A model generated the notes under the pieces. That model saw only the letters and a program-made list of their open reading frames with translations. It ran no database searches and was not told the DNA's origin. Positions 1 through 8,251 of a stretch of DNA of 64,000 nucleotides are shown here, piece after piece. The position numbers and the translations under genes were made by a program. This DNA is from Clostridiaceae bacterium Marseille-Q4145 (GTDB lineage: Bacteria > Bacillota > Clostridia > Lachnospirales > Lachnospiraceae), in contig JAGTTP010000001.1 of NCBI GenBank assembly GCA_018223365.1, positions 1,427,808 to 1,491,807 of the forward strand, read 5' to 3'. Every line of letters starts with the position of its first letter. Within the stretch, counting starts at the first letter, position 1.

Positions 1-490
1 AAAAGAGCGCCGGCCGGATACGGCGGTGATCTTCCTGACCGCAAATGATATGGAGAGCGATATGCTCAAAGGATATGAGTTGGGCGCAGAGGACTATGTG
101 ACCAAGCCATTTCCTATGAGCGTCTTTCAAAAAAAGCTGTCCGTGGTGCTGGGGCGGCTGGCAAAACAATCTGGCGGCGGGGATTGTTATGAGGATAGCG
201 CACTATCCATCAATTTCTCGGAGATGACTGCTTCTCTGTCCGGTAAGGCGCTGGTGTTCACTCCGTTGGAATACCGGCTGTTGAAAATCCTGACCAAAAA
301 TCCGCAGAATGTTTTGACCAGGCAGGTGCTGCTTGAAAAGCTGTGGGATGCCGATGGGAACTTTGTGGATGAACACGCCCTGACTGCGGCCATCAGCCGG
401 GTGCGGAATAAAATTGAAACGGATGGACGCCAGTACATCAAGACGGTGTACGGTATGGGCTATATGTGGATCGGAGGGGCATCGAAATGA
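1..490 (+). CDS. OmpR-family response regulator, 5' truncated by window edge
   Basis: Cytoplasmic DNA-binding partner of the kinase encoded next. The reading frame is open from base 2, so the first visible start codon is not the true start. What remains is the end of the receiver domain, with the conserved Lys in EDYVTKPF, followed by a complete winged-helix output domain (about residues 65-150, ending in the typical VYGMGYMW). The phosphorylated Asp lies left of the window. It overlaps the kinase by ATGA (487-490), so the two are translationally coupled. Together with the downstream ABC exporter this is the layout of Bce/Vra-type peptide-sensing systems. The dyads at 1541 and 5061 are its likely targets by position (inference). 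Confidence 0.9.
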   Translation, partial: KERRPDTAVIFLTANDMESDMLKGYELGAEDYVTKPFPMSVFQKKLSVVLGRLAKQSGGGDCYEDSALSINFSEMTASLSGKALVFTPLEYRLLKILTKNPQNVLTRQVLLEKLWDADGNFVDEHALTAAISRVRNKIETDGRQYIKTVYGMGYMWIGGASK

Positions 491-1518
491 ATATGCGAAA
501 ACTCTCCATCAACAAAGCCTGCGTCCTTTTGGGAACGCTTTTGCTGCTGGCGGTTGGTGCAGTCTGCACCGCTGTTCATCTGCTGACCCAGAATATAACC
601 GCTGTCCGGTGTGTGTTCCTGTTCAGTCTTTTTGTGCTGCTCTGCGTCATCTGCTTTGTGGCGCTGATTCGTCGGAAGCTGGTCCGGTTCTCCGATGCCT
701 TTTGTGGTCAGATGGATGATATGCTCTCCGAAAATATGCAGCCCAAGCAGACGGTTGAAGAAGAAAACCTGTTCTATAAAATCAACTACCGGCTGGGGCG
801 ACTGTACGAGGTCATGCAGGAAAATAAAAACAGCATCGCAAAGGAACGGGCTGACCTGCAAGAGCTGATTTCTGACATCTCCCATCAGGTCAAGACCCCG
901 ATTGCCAACTTGAAGATGATCAACAACACGCTGCTTGAAAACGAGGTTCCCCCGCAGAAGCAAAAGGAATTTCTGACAGCCCAGGCCAGCCAGCTTGATA
1001 AGCTGGACTTCCTCATGCAAGCCATGATTAAAACCTCCCGCCTGGAAACAGGAGTCATTTCACTGGAGCAAAAACAGCAGCCGGTTTATGATACCCTTGC
1101 CGCTGCCCTGGGCGGGATTTTGCTCAATGCCGAAAAGAAACAAATAGATGTGCAGGTGGAATGCCCGGAGCATTTGGATGCACGCCATGATAGAAAATGG
1201 ACAAGCGAAGCCCTGTTTAACATTCTGGATAACGCAGTGAAGTACACTCCGGCAGGCGGGCAGATCCATGTGTCGGTGGAAGGCTGGGAAATGTATGTGA
1301 AGATCGACATTGCCGACACCGGCATTGGCATTTCAGAGCAGCACCAGGGAACGATTTTCAAGCGGTTTTACCGGGAAGATGCGGTGCATGATGTGGACGG
1401 TATTGGGATTGGCCTGTATCTGGCTCGTGAGATTGTGACCTTGCAGGGCGGTTATATCCGGGTGGTATCGGAAGTTGGGAAAGGCTCAACCTTTTCTGTT
1501 TTCCTGCTCCGAAAGTAG
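487..1518 (+). CDS. Sensor histidine kinase, intramembrane-sensing (BceS-like)
   Basis: Membrane histidine kinase of 343 aa. Two membrane segments (about residues 11-34 and 42-62) are separated by only a few residues, so there is no extracellular sensor domain; this is typical of kinases that sense through a partner transporter. The H-box is SDISHQVKTP with His133. The ATPase domain shows the N-box (NILDNAVKYTP), G1 (DTGIGI) and G2 (GIGIGLYLA). The ATG at 487 is chosen because it overlaps the regulator's stop as ATGA and has GGAGG at 473-477; a GTG 21 bases upstream would place that site inside the gene. It probably phosphorylates the upstream regulator and responds to flux through the adjacent ABC exporter (inference). 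Confidence 0.9.
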   Translation: MNMRKLSINKACVLLGTLLLLAVGAVCTAVHLLTQNITAVRCVFLFSLFVLLCVICFVALIRRKLVRFSDAFCGQMDDMLSENMQPKQTVEEENLFYKINYRLGRLYEVMQENKNSIAKERADLQELISDISHQVKTPIANLKMINNTLLENEVPPQKQKEFLTAQASQLDKLDFLMQAMIKTSRLETGVISLEQKQQPVYDTLAAALGGILLNAEKKQIDVQVECPEHLDARHDRKWTSEALFNILDNAVKYTPAGGQIHVSVEGWEMYVKIDIADTGIGISEQHQGTIFKRFYREDAVHDVDGIGIGLYLAREIVTLQGGYIRVVSEVGKGSTFSVFLLRK

Positions 1519-1540
1519 AGCAGGCACGCCCCGAAAAAAT

Positions 1541-1630
1541 GAAATGTCACAGGTTCGTGACATTTGGGGCCGAATTTAGCAGAAATTTTTTGTGGCTCAT
1601 GACATTTCTGTGAGGTTTGGTCGTTACAAT
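1541..1630 (+). promoter_or_regulatory. Regulated promoter of the ABC exporter operon
   Basis: A perfect dyad AAATGTCAC-N6-GTGACATTT (1542-1565) is followed 59 bases from its leading G by TGACATTTCTGTGAGG (1600-1615) and then a -10-like TACAAT (1625-1630). The -35-like TGACAT is 19 bases from the -10, too far for good unaided activity, which suggests an activator. Every element recurs at the same spacing at 5061-5150. By position it is the likely target of the response regulator at the left edge. Confidence 0.65.
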
Positions 1631-1662
1631 GGGTTTATCAAAAAGAAAGGATGGTGTTCTTT

Positions 1663-2328
1663 ATGAGCATTTTGCAAACGACTGAACTAAAAAAATATTA
1701 TGGCGCAAAACCGAACATTACCAGAGCCTTGGATGGTGTGACCCTCTCCATTGAAAAGGGCGAATTTGTTGCCATCGTAGGAACCTCCGGCAGCGGTAAA
1801 TCTACACTGCTGAATATGATTGGTGGGTTGGATGTGCCGACCTCTGGCAAGGTTATTGTGGATGGACGTGAACTCTCAACATTGAAAGATGAGCAGCTTA
1901 CCATCTTCCGTAGGAGAAAGATTGGCTTCATCTTCCAGAACTACAATCTGGTTCCGGTGCTGAATGTCTACGAAAATATCGTGCTGCCTGTGGAGCTGGA
2001 CGGAAACAAGGTAGACAAGAAGTTTATGAAAGAAGTCGTTCAGATGCTGGGGCTGGAGGATAAGCTGAACAATATGCCCAATAACCTTTCCGGCGGCCAG
2101 CAGCAGCGCGTAGCCATTGCCCGCGCTTTGGTGTCAAAGCCTGCAATCGTCCTGGCTGATGAACCGACTGGCAATCTGGACAGCAAGACCAGCGCCGATG
2201 TGCTGGGGCTTCTGAAAACCACAAGCCAGAAATTCCATCAGACCCTCGTGATGATTACCCATAACAGTGAGATCGCCCAGCTTGCCGACCGCATCATTCG
2301 GATCGAGGATGGTAAGATCGTGCAGTAA
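1663..2328 (+). CDS. ABC transporter ATP-binding protein (BceA/MacB-like)
   Basis: Cytoplasmic ATPase of 221 aa energising the permease encoded 14 bases downstream. Walker A GTSGSGKST is at residues 40-48, the signature is LSGGQQQR, Walker B is VLADEPTG, and the switch His is in ITHN. The length is normal for the FtsE/LolD/MacB/BceA class. The start at 1663 is preferred because the only purine-rich site (AGAAAGG, 1643-1650) directly abuts the earlier ATG at 1651 and sits at workable distance from the later one. Its place beside an intramembrane-sensing two-component pair suggests antimicrobial peptide detoxification. The drug or peptide handled cannot be read from the sequence. Confidence 0.92.
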   Translation: MSILQTTELKKYYGAKPNITRALDGVTLSIEKGEFVAIVGTSGSGKSTLLNMIGGLDVPTSGKVIVDGRELSTLKDEQLTIFRRRKIGFIFQNYNLVPVLNVYENIVLPVELDGNKVDKKFMKEVVQMLGLEDKLNNMPNNLSGGQQQRVAIARALVSKPAIVLADEPTGNLDSKTSADVLGLLKTTSQKFHQTLVMITHNSEIAQLADRIIRIEDGKIVQ

Positions 2329-2342
2329 AGGGGGGCGGGACT

Positions 2343-4976
2343 ATGAATGACATTTTATTTGGCAACAATAATTCCGAAGTAATTACCAAGCTATCCAAAC
2401 GCTATTTCAAAAAGAATAAGGTACGCAATCTGGCTGCACTGCTGGCAATTATCCTGACTGCTTTCCTATTTACCTCTATCACTTCCCTGGCGTTCAATAT
2501 GGCGTCCTCCATCCAGCTCTCTCTGCAAATGCAGAAAGGCAGCAAGGCGGATGGCACTTTAGGATATATGACGGAGGAACAGTACGAGCAGCTTGTAAAC
2601 AGCGATTTTGTGGAGCAGGCAGGTCACCGGCGCATCATTGGCTATGCAAGCAATACTTCCAGCCATTCCATTGAGATCAATTATGCGGACAGTGTGCAGC
2701 AGGAGCTGACCTTCTGTGTGCCTACTCATGGAGCTGCACCGGAGAAAGCGAATGAGATCGCCACCACGGATTTGGCGCTGAAGGCGCTGGGTGTAGAACC
2801 AAAGATTGGCGCAGCGGTTCCGCTGGAATTTGAACTGCGGGGGAAAACTTATCATTATGATATGGTGCTTTCCGGCTGGTGGGAAGCAAGCAATGACTCT
2901 GTGAGCGTTGCGACTGTTTCAGAGCAGTTTATAAAGGAAAACCCCGATGTGGTCCAGAACACTTATGCGGTAGACCATGAAATGTCCGGCGTTACTTTTT
3001 CCGATGTCGTGCTGAAGAATAAAGCAAATGTTCAGCAGCAGTTGAATGAGTTCGTTTACTCCATTGGCGGCAATCCAGAGGATATGGGCGCAGACAATTT
3101 CATTCTCGCCTCTGAAAATCAAATGTCCCAGGGAGTGACTTCATCAGAGTCCATCGTGTTTGCTGTTGTATTTATCCTGATGTTTGTCGTGTGCGGATAC
3201 CTGCTGATCTACAATATCTTTGATATTTCTGTGATGCAGGATGTTCGTCAATACGGCCTGCTGCGGACGATTGGCACTTCCACACGGCAGATCAAGGGCA
3301 TTGTGAACCGTCAGGCGGTCTGGCTCACGCTGATCGGACTGCCTATTGGTCTGATCGCCGGTTTCTTTGCCGGTTGGGTGCTGCTTCCTATCGTGACAGA
3401 GATCATTAACCTTGAATACTCTATGGTGGGTACATCCGTATCGACCTCGCCGCTAATTTTTGTTATCGCTGCTCTCTTTACAATCCTGACCGTGTTTATC
3501 AGCACCAGGAAGCCTGCAAAAAAGGCGGCAAAGATTTCTCCTCTGGAGGCGATTCGCTACACCGAGCAGAACGCCTATAAAAAGAGAAGTGCCAAGCGAA
3601 CCAATGGGGTAAAGCTGTCCCGTATGGCCTTTTCCAACCTGGGCCGCAATCGTCGGCGTTCAGCGTTCATCATTATTTCCCTGCTTCTGTGCATCGTCCT
3701 GTTTAACTCTATCATCATTGTGACGCAAAGCCTTGATGAAGAAAAGTGGGTAAACCGTGTCACCAGAACAGATTTTAATGTCTATAACTCAGCCGCATTT
3801 AATGTAATGGAAAGCGTTCAGCACCATAAAGATACGCTCTCACAACAGGCGGTGGATCTGATTGCCGGACAGCCCGGAGTTGAGGATGAACGCTATCTCT
3901 ACCGAAATACAAAAGACGATAGAAATGTATTGGTTGACTATGGGTTTGAAGATTTAAGCGGCATAGAGCTGTTTCATGAGGAAGAAGGCGTCGTAAATCA
4001 AAGCTATCAGGGATATAGCCTGTACACAAGTTCTGATACCGAAAGGCGCTATTTTGGCAATGTGATGGGAGCCTCCGAAAATTTCTGGGCTGATATGCGT
4101 ATTTTTGAAGGCGAAAAAGATGCCGAAACCTTAACGCAGAAAATGGCTACCGGAGAATATGTCATTATTGGCTGCCCCATGGACAAACTGACAGAGGAAC
4201 CAAGGAACACTCCGCTGACCGATCAGTTACAGGTTGGAGAGAGCATTTCCTTCTACAAGGATGGGGAACTGGTCAAAACCAGCACTATCCTTGCAAAAGC
4301 GATCCTCGTGGGAACGGAAACCGAAACGCCGACAGGCACCACCGCCCAGGCGCACATCGCCGCTGATGCTCCTTTTGTGTATCTGCCGGACACTGTATTT
4401 AAGGAAATCTATGACGCTCCCACGCTGCTGACTTATGGATTCAATGTGGATGAAGCCTTGCAGCCGCAGATGGAAGAATTTTTAAGCAGCTATGTGAGTG
4501 AAAATACTTCGGTTGCCTATACTTCCACCAAGCTGTTGAAAGAGCAGCTTGATTCGGTCCGCAGCATGATCCTGGTTATCGGCGGTCTGATTGGTTGCAT
4601 CATGGCCTTTGCAGGACTGATTAACTTTGCCAACATGATTATTACCAACATCATCACCCGCCGCCATGAGTTTGCTACCATGCAGAGCATCGGTATGACC
4701 GGCAAGCAGCTTCGCCGCTTGACGGTCTATGAGGGCATCTACTATGCCGTAGGTGCGGACATTATCGGCGGAGCAGTCGCAGCGATCCTGGCAGTCACAG
4801 TGCTAAAGAGCGCATTGAATAGCCCTTCCATGTGGTTCTTTACTCTGAATATTACATTGGTTCCGGTTCTGGTCATTGGTGTGCTTTATCTGCTGCTGGC
4901 TGTGGTTATTCCGCTGATCGTTCTCCATTTCTTTAACAAGGGAACTGTGGTGGAGCGGCTGAGGACTTCGGAGTAA
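2343..4976 (+). CDS. ABC transporter permease, double FtsX domain
   Basis: Integral membrane permease of 877 aa. One membrane helix lies near residues 29-50; a first FtsX-type block of three helices follows a large extracytoplasmic region at about 270-400; a further helix is near 440-460, then a second large external region and a second FtsX block at about 730-870. The total is longer than BceB (about 650 aa) and closer to the two-domain FtsX permeases found with VanRS- or Bce-like pairs. It shares an operon with the ATPase and RBS GGGGGCGGG precedes the ATG. It likely exports or displaces a membrane-active compound and passes the signal to the kinase (family-based inference). Confidence 0.9.
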   Translation: MNDILFGNNNSEVITKLSKRYFKKNKVRNLAALLAIILTAFLFTSITSLAFNMASSIQLSLQMQKGSKADGTLGYMTEEQYEQLVNSDFVEQAGHRRIIGYASNTSSHSIEINYADSVQQELTFCVPTHGAAPEKANEIATTDLALKALGVEPKIGAAVPLEFELRGKTYHYDMVLSGWWEASNDSVSVATVSEQFIKENPDVVQNTYAVDHEMSGVTFSDVVLKNKANVQQQLNEFVYSIGGNPEDMGADNFILASENQMSQGVTSSESIVFAVVFILMFVVCGYLLIYNIFDISVMQDVRQYGLLRTIGTSTRQIKGIVNRQAVWLTLIGLPIGLIAGFFAGWVLLPIVTEIINLEYSMVGTSVSTSPLIFVIAALFTILTVFISTRKPAKKAAKISPLEAIRYTEQNAYKKRSAKRTNGVKLSRMAFSNLGRNRRRSAFIIISLLLCIVLFNSIIIVTQSLDEEKWVNRVTRTDFNVYNSAAFNVMESVQHHKDTLSQQAVDLIAGQPGVEDERYLYRNTKDDRNVLVDYGFEDLSGIELFHEEEGVVNQSYQGYSLYTSSDTERRYFGNVMGASENFWADMRIFEGEKDAETLTQKMATGEYVIIGCPMDKLTEEPRNTPLTDQLQVGESISFYKDGELVKTSTILAKAILVGTETETPTGTTAQAHIAADAPFVYLPDTVFKEIYDAPTLLTYGFNVDEALQPQMEEFLSSYVSENTSVAYTSTKLLKEQLDSVRSMILVIGGLIGCIMAFAGLINFANMIITNIITRRHEFATMQSIGMTGKQLRRLTVYEGIYYAVGADIIGGAVAAILAVTVLKSALNSPSMWFFTLNITLVPVLVIGVLYLLLAVVIPLIVLHFFNKGTVVERLRTSE

Positions 4977-5014
4977 CGACAGAGATTGCTACAATAGATA
5001 ATCATAAACCTATT

Positions 5015-5048
5015 GAAAGCCGGGAGGAGGCATTTCCTCTCGGCTTTC
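5015..5048 (+). terminator. Hairpin after the ABC exporter operon
   Basis: A 14-bp stem with one G:T pair (5015-5028 with 5035-5048) and a six-base loop lies 38 bases after the permease stop. It has no clean T-tract, so termination may be partial. Confidence 0.55.
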
Positions 5049-5060
5049 CTCATAAAATTT

Positions 5061-5150
5061 GAAATCTCACAGATTGGTGAGATTTCAGCTTGTTATTTTG
5101 TCGAAATGGAGTATGTCCGTGACATTTCTGTGAGGATTGCCTGTTAAGAT
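5061..5150 (+). promoter_or_regulatory. Second copy of the regulated promoter module
   Basis: The dyad GAAATCTCAC-N6-GTGAGATTTC (5061-5086) is followed by TGACATTTCTGTGAGG (5120-5135, identical to 1600-1615) and a -10-like TAAGAT (5145-5150). The distances of 59 and 25 bases match the module at 1541-1630 exactly, although intervening bases differ. It points into the structured region 5156-5521. Confidence 0.65.
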
Positions 5151-5155
5151 AAAAG

Positions 5156-5521
5156 AAAAGTGAAAAAGTTGCCGCACGATGGCAAAAGAAAAAAAGCCAT
5201 CGTACAGCGACTATATTGTTATGCACTTTGCAACGGTGGCTTTGAAAAAATCAGAGCCGCCGTTTCCTTTCGTCTATCTAAAATGAACGACGACCCTACA
5301 CCCTGTAATCTGGTACGGCGGCACATAGGAGGATGCCGCCGTGTCAATTTTTGTCATTCACAATAGCCATGAGTTACACCAGCTAAAAAAAGTTTTGCCC
5401 CTCCTCCGGGGGAGTATGACTATCTATCAGTATTATCGTTCCATCTAAATCAGCAGAATAGTAGGTATTTTTGTTGCGCCGATTTCCCGTTATGGGAAGT
5501 TGGCGTTTTTTGTTGCCATTT
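5156..5521 (+). other. Structured, probably non-coding transcript between promoter and terminator
   Basis: This stretch runs from just after the -10 at 5145-5150 to a terminator. It contains three good stems: ACGATGGC/GCCATCGT (5176-5183 with 5196-5203), a 14-bp stem with two G:U pairs (5232-5245 with 5251-5264), and ACGGCGGCA/TGCCGCCGT (5315-5323 with 5334-5342). The only open frame (5160-5366, GTG start, 68 aa) has no ribosome site, resembles nothing I recognise and runs through the stems. I infer an RNA of about 365 nt or an attenuated leader for the sigma-like gene at 5614. Confidence 0.4.
5477..5521 (+). terminator. Intrinsic terminator upstream of sigma-like gene
   Basis: An interrupted stem (CGCC with GGCG at the base, TTCCC with GGGAA inside) spans 5477-5515 and is followed by six Ts. 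It should stop transcripts from the promoter at 5120-5150, unless antitermination lets them into the gene at 5614. Confidence 0.6.
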
Positions 5522-5613
5522 TTTCGGAGATGACCCGGTTGTCTGCCGGTGTCGGTCTCCGCCTCCATTCGATTCACCCGTCAATCACCCGTGAATCGAA
5601 ATGGAGGTACATA

Positions 5614-6027
5614 ATGAAGAAAATTAACCTTCGGGAACTTTATCCTGATGTTTATACAACAGACTTTTTTGTAGATGTGACAGAGGAAGTAATGGAGACT
5701 ATTCGAGCAGCTGAACGTGCGGAGGCTGCGTATGAGCGAAAGATGTATCGTTATAAAGCACAGTATTCTCTGGATTGCGAGAATGGCATTGAAAATGCGG
5801 TGCTATTGAAGCCGCAAACACCGGAGATGCTTCTGGAGGAAAAACAGTTTCAGGAGCAGGTCTATGCCGCTGTGATGAAGCTGCCAGAGAAACAGGCAAA
5901 GCGAATTTATGCCCGATACTATCTGGGAATGGCGGTAAATGAAATTGCCGAAGTAGAAGGTGTAGACCCAAGCCGTGTCCGAGACAGTATCCGCCGTGGA
6001 TTAAAGCAGCTTGTAAAATATTTTTGA
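5614..6027 (+). CDS. Sigma-70-like/region 4 regulator of the mobile element
   Basis: A 137-aa protein with a C-terminal sigma-70 region 4-like helix-turn-helix (LPEKQAKRIYARYYLGMAVNEIA, then VDPSRVRDSIRRGLKQL). The N-terminal half is charged and lacks a recognisable region 2, as in the small sigma-like regulators carried by Tn916/Tn1549-type elements just upstream of excisionase genes. The ATG at 5614 is chosen for GGAGG at 5603-5607; the longer frame has no better site. It probably controls element genes (family inference); a full sigma factor role is not shown. Confidence 0.8.
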   Translation: MKKINLRELYPDVYTTDFFVDVTEEVMETIRAAERAEAAYERKMYRYKAQYSLDCENGIENAVLLKPQTPEMLLEEKQFQEQVYAAVMKLPEKQAKRIYARYYLGMAVNEIAEVEGVDPSRVRDSIRRGLKQLVKYF

Positions 6028-6564
6028 TAAAATTTCATTTGATGCGCCTGTTTTTTGCCTTTTTTGTCAGTGTTAATAAGAAGGACAAGTTTTCCTCCTT
6101 CATCAGTACATTGACAATCGAATAGACAGCACAACAGGTACATAACCCATGTACGAGCGAATGTGAAACGCCGCGAAGATGGAGCCGTCAGGGAGGTGAT
6201 GAAAGAACTGCTTCGGAGCGATCTACGATTTCATAAAACGGATTGTGGCAGATTCGGCGCGATGACTGCATGGGGGCTTAAAGATACTTCCTCACGGCCC
6301 GCCAAAGACTTGGGGGGAACCCTGCGGCACACGATACGAACGGTGCTGCGGAGTTATGACAGCCGCGCCAACGGAGACCTGTTGTGTTCCCATCGTCAGG
6401 GGGCGTGGCAAATGTGATGAAAGCTGAGTTATATAAATAGGAAGCGTTTGCAGCTTCCTGTTCAAAATCAGATACCATGCGCTGGCAGTTTCGGCTGCCA
6501 GCGTATTCATGTGGCTTTGAACAAACACGATGACAAACTTGACAGATTGGAGGAAATATGCTTT
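6028..6564. other. Gene-poor region with two hairpins before the excisionase gene
   Basis: I see no convincing gene. A frame at 6163-6417 (84 aa) has unremarkable composition, no clear ribosome site and no family I recognise. Two stems stand near the right end: AGGAAGC/GCTTCCT (6439-6445 with 6453-6459) and the perfect 9-bp CGCTGGCAG/CTGCCAGCG (6480-6488 with 6495-6503). Neither has a T-tract, so they are not ordinary terminators. They may be sites for the integrase/excisionase complex or parts of a transcript. Confidence 0.4.
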
Positions 6565-6795
6565 ATGGAAAAACTTATTACACGAAAAGAAGCAGCAGAA
6601 ATTTTAGGTATCAGCATTGCAACGCTGGACGCGGCCCGTAACAATGGTCTTATTTCTTATGTGCAATATGTGCAGAATGGCTGTGTGTACTTTACTTCAG
6701 CGGGCCTTCAGGAGTATATCGCAAAATGCACCCACAGAGCAAAGCCAGCAGAAAAGAACGCAACTTATCGTAAACCTCGCAGAGCTGGAGTGTGA
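6565..6795 (+). CDS. Excisionase-like small helix-turn-helix protein
   Basis: A 76-aa DNA-binding protein with a MerR/Xis-type winged helix at the N-terminus (ITRKEAAEILGISIATLDAARNNGLISYV) and a basic tail. Its place directly before an integrase and its size fit the excisionases of Tn916/Tn1549-family elements, which bend attachment-site DNA to favour excision. The start at 6565 is in frame and 11 bases after GGAGG (6549-6553); the nearer ATG at 6558 is out of frame. A plain transcriptional regulator of the element is the alternative. Confidence 0.75.
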   Translation: MEKLITRKEAAEILGISIATLDAARNNGLISYVQYVQNGCVYFTSAGLQEYIAKCTHRAKPAEKNATYRKPRRAGV

Positions 6796-6879
6796 GCCGG
6801 TCCGTATCCTTGTCGAAATCATAATGGTCTGATAAAACATAGATACAGCGCTGGAGTCTATTCTTAGGAGGTGACGGAA

Positions 6880-8100
6880 TTGGCAAAAAGAAAAAGAGCA
6901 ATTCCACAATACGGTACAGTTACGCTTAACGGCATAGATTATTATAGAACGCGGGTTCAGAACGCAGATGGAAAACTGGTGGCCCTTTATGCGAGAACAC
7001 CGGAAGAATTATATGATAAAGAGTTGGGAGCATTAGAGCAGATCGACAACGATACATTCTGTCGGAAATCCCCGACGGTTGCAGACTACTGTGAAAAATG
7101 GCTTTTGATGCAGTCGGTTCATGTGAGGGCAACCACGCTGATAGATTATACCTCAAAGGTCAGACGGCACATTATAAAAGAACTGGGACAGATGCGGATG
7201 GCAGATGTGACACTGGATGACATTCAGCTTGCACTTGTTCCTGTTTCCGAGAAGTCTGCTTCGGTATATAAGTCAGTGGTTATCCTGTATAAATCCATTT
7301 TCCGTGCAGCAAAGGAAAGTAAGATTATTGATAACAACCCAACGATTTACCTTACGGCCAAAGGTGGAGGCGTTCCGCAGAAGGACAAAGCTGCATTGAC
7401 GGATGAACAGGCCGCCAGACTGCTGGATGCCATTCAGGGACTTCCGCCGTATGTATTTGTCATGTTAGGGCTGTATGCAGGATTGCGGCGAGAAGAAATT
7501 CTTGCCCTAAAATGGGATTCTGTATATCTGGATGTGGATTGCCCTTATTTAACGGTACGCAGGGCATGGCACACGGAAAATAACAGACCGGTGATTCTGG
7601 ATGAGCTGAAAACGAAAGCCGCGCATCGAAATATTCCGTTGCCGGTTTGCCTGGCGGACTGTCTGAAAGAGACAAAAGCTAATTCACAGTCAGAATATGT
7701 AGTGCCGAACCGGGAAGGCGATCCGCTGTCCTACACACAGTTCAAGCGGCTTTGGCAGTACATTGTGACCCGAACAGTCAAGGAGCGTTTCTATTATCGC
7801 TACGAGGATGGAAAGCGTGTAAAGCACACGGTTACGCCGGTCCTCGGTGAAAAGGCAGCACATAACGGAAAAGTGATTTACAGCTTAGATTTTGAAGTGA
7901 CACCGCATCAGCTGCGTCATACATACATTACGAATCTGATTCATTCGTCCGTGGACCCGAAAACGGTTCAATACCTGGCGGGGCATGAGAGTAGTAAAAT
8001 TACGATGGATATTTACGCAAAGGTCAAATACAACAGACCGGATGAGCTGGTAAGAACAATGGGTGGTGCATTTGCCCAGTGGGATGCAGCACAGGCATAA
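6880..8100 (+). CDS. int: Tyrosine recombinase/integrase, first of two
   Basis: An integrase of 406 aa that would cut and join element ends and target DNA through a 3'-phosphotyrosine intermediate. An N-terminal arm-binding domain (AP2-like, about 1-55) and a SAM-like core-binding domain (about 65-160) precede the catalytic domain. Catalytic residues visible are Arg in GLRREEIL, His-x-x-Arg in PHQLRHTYIT, His in AGHESS and the Tyr in MDIYAKV, so it looks active. A TTG start at 6880 is preferred: it has GGAGG (6867-6871) at 8 bases and gives MAKRKRAIPQYGT, matching the second integrase's MAKKKQSVPEYGT; the GTG at 6871 lies inside the ribosome site. Confidence 0.92.
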   Translation: MAKRKRAIPQYGTVTLNGIDYYRTRVQNADGKLVALYARTPEELYDKELGALEQIDNDTFCRKSPTVADYCEKWLLMQSVHVRATTLIDYTSKVRRHIIKELGQMRMADVTLDDIQLALVPVSEKSASVYKSVVILYKSIFRAAKESKIIDNNPTIYLTAKGGGVPQKDKAALTDEQAARLLDAIQGLPPYVFVMLGLYAGLRREEILALKWDSVYLDVDCPYLTVRRAWHTENNRPVILDELKTKAAHRNIPLPVCLADCLKETKANSQSEYVVPNREGDPLSYTQFKRLWQYIVTRTVKERFYYRYEDGKRVKHTVTPVLGEKAAHNGKVIYSLDFEVTPHQLRHTYITNLIHSSVDPKTVQYLAGHESSKITMDIYAKVKYNRPDELVRTMGGAFAQWDAAQA

Positions 8101-8128
8101 CAATTATAAAGAGCAGGAAACAAAGCTG

Positions 8129-8160
8129 GAGCGAGGCAAGGATGTCTCGCTCTTTGTTTT
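8129..8160 (+). terminator. Terminator between the two integrase genes
   Basis: GAGCGAG (8129-8135) pairs with CTCGCTC (8146-8152), followed by TTTGTTTT. It separates the two integrases into distinct transcription units. Confidence 0.75.
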
Positions 8161-8251
8161 ACATAATCCGTATCTTTGATTAAGTGGGTGCTTTCTGATA
8201 AAAAGAAGGTGTGAATTTAAGAACCCTCATTATCAGGAAAGGAAGATTTGT

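Noticed and set aside
6163..6417. Possible 84-aa gene between the sigma-like gene and excisionase
   Set aside because: No ribosome site, no recognised motif; kept only as part of a gene-poor region.
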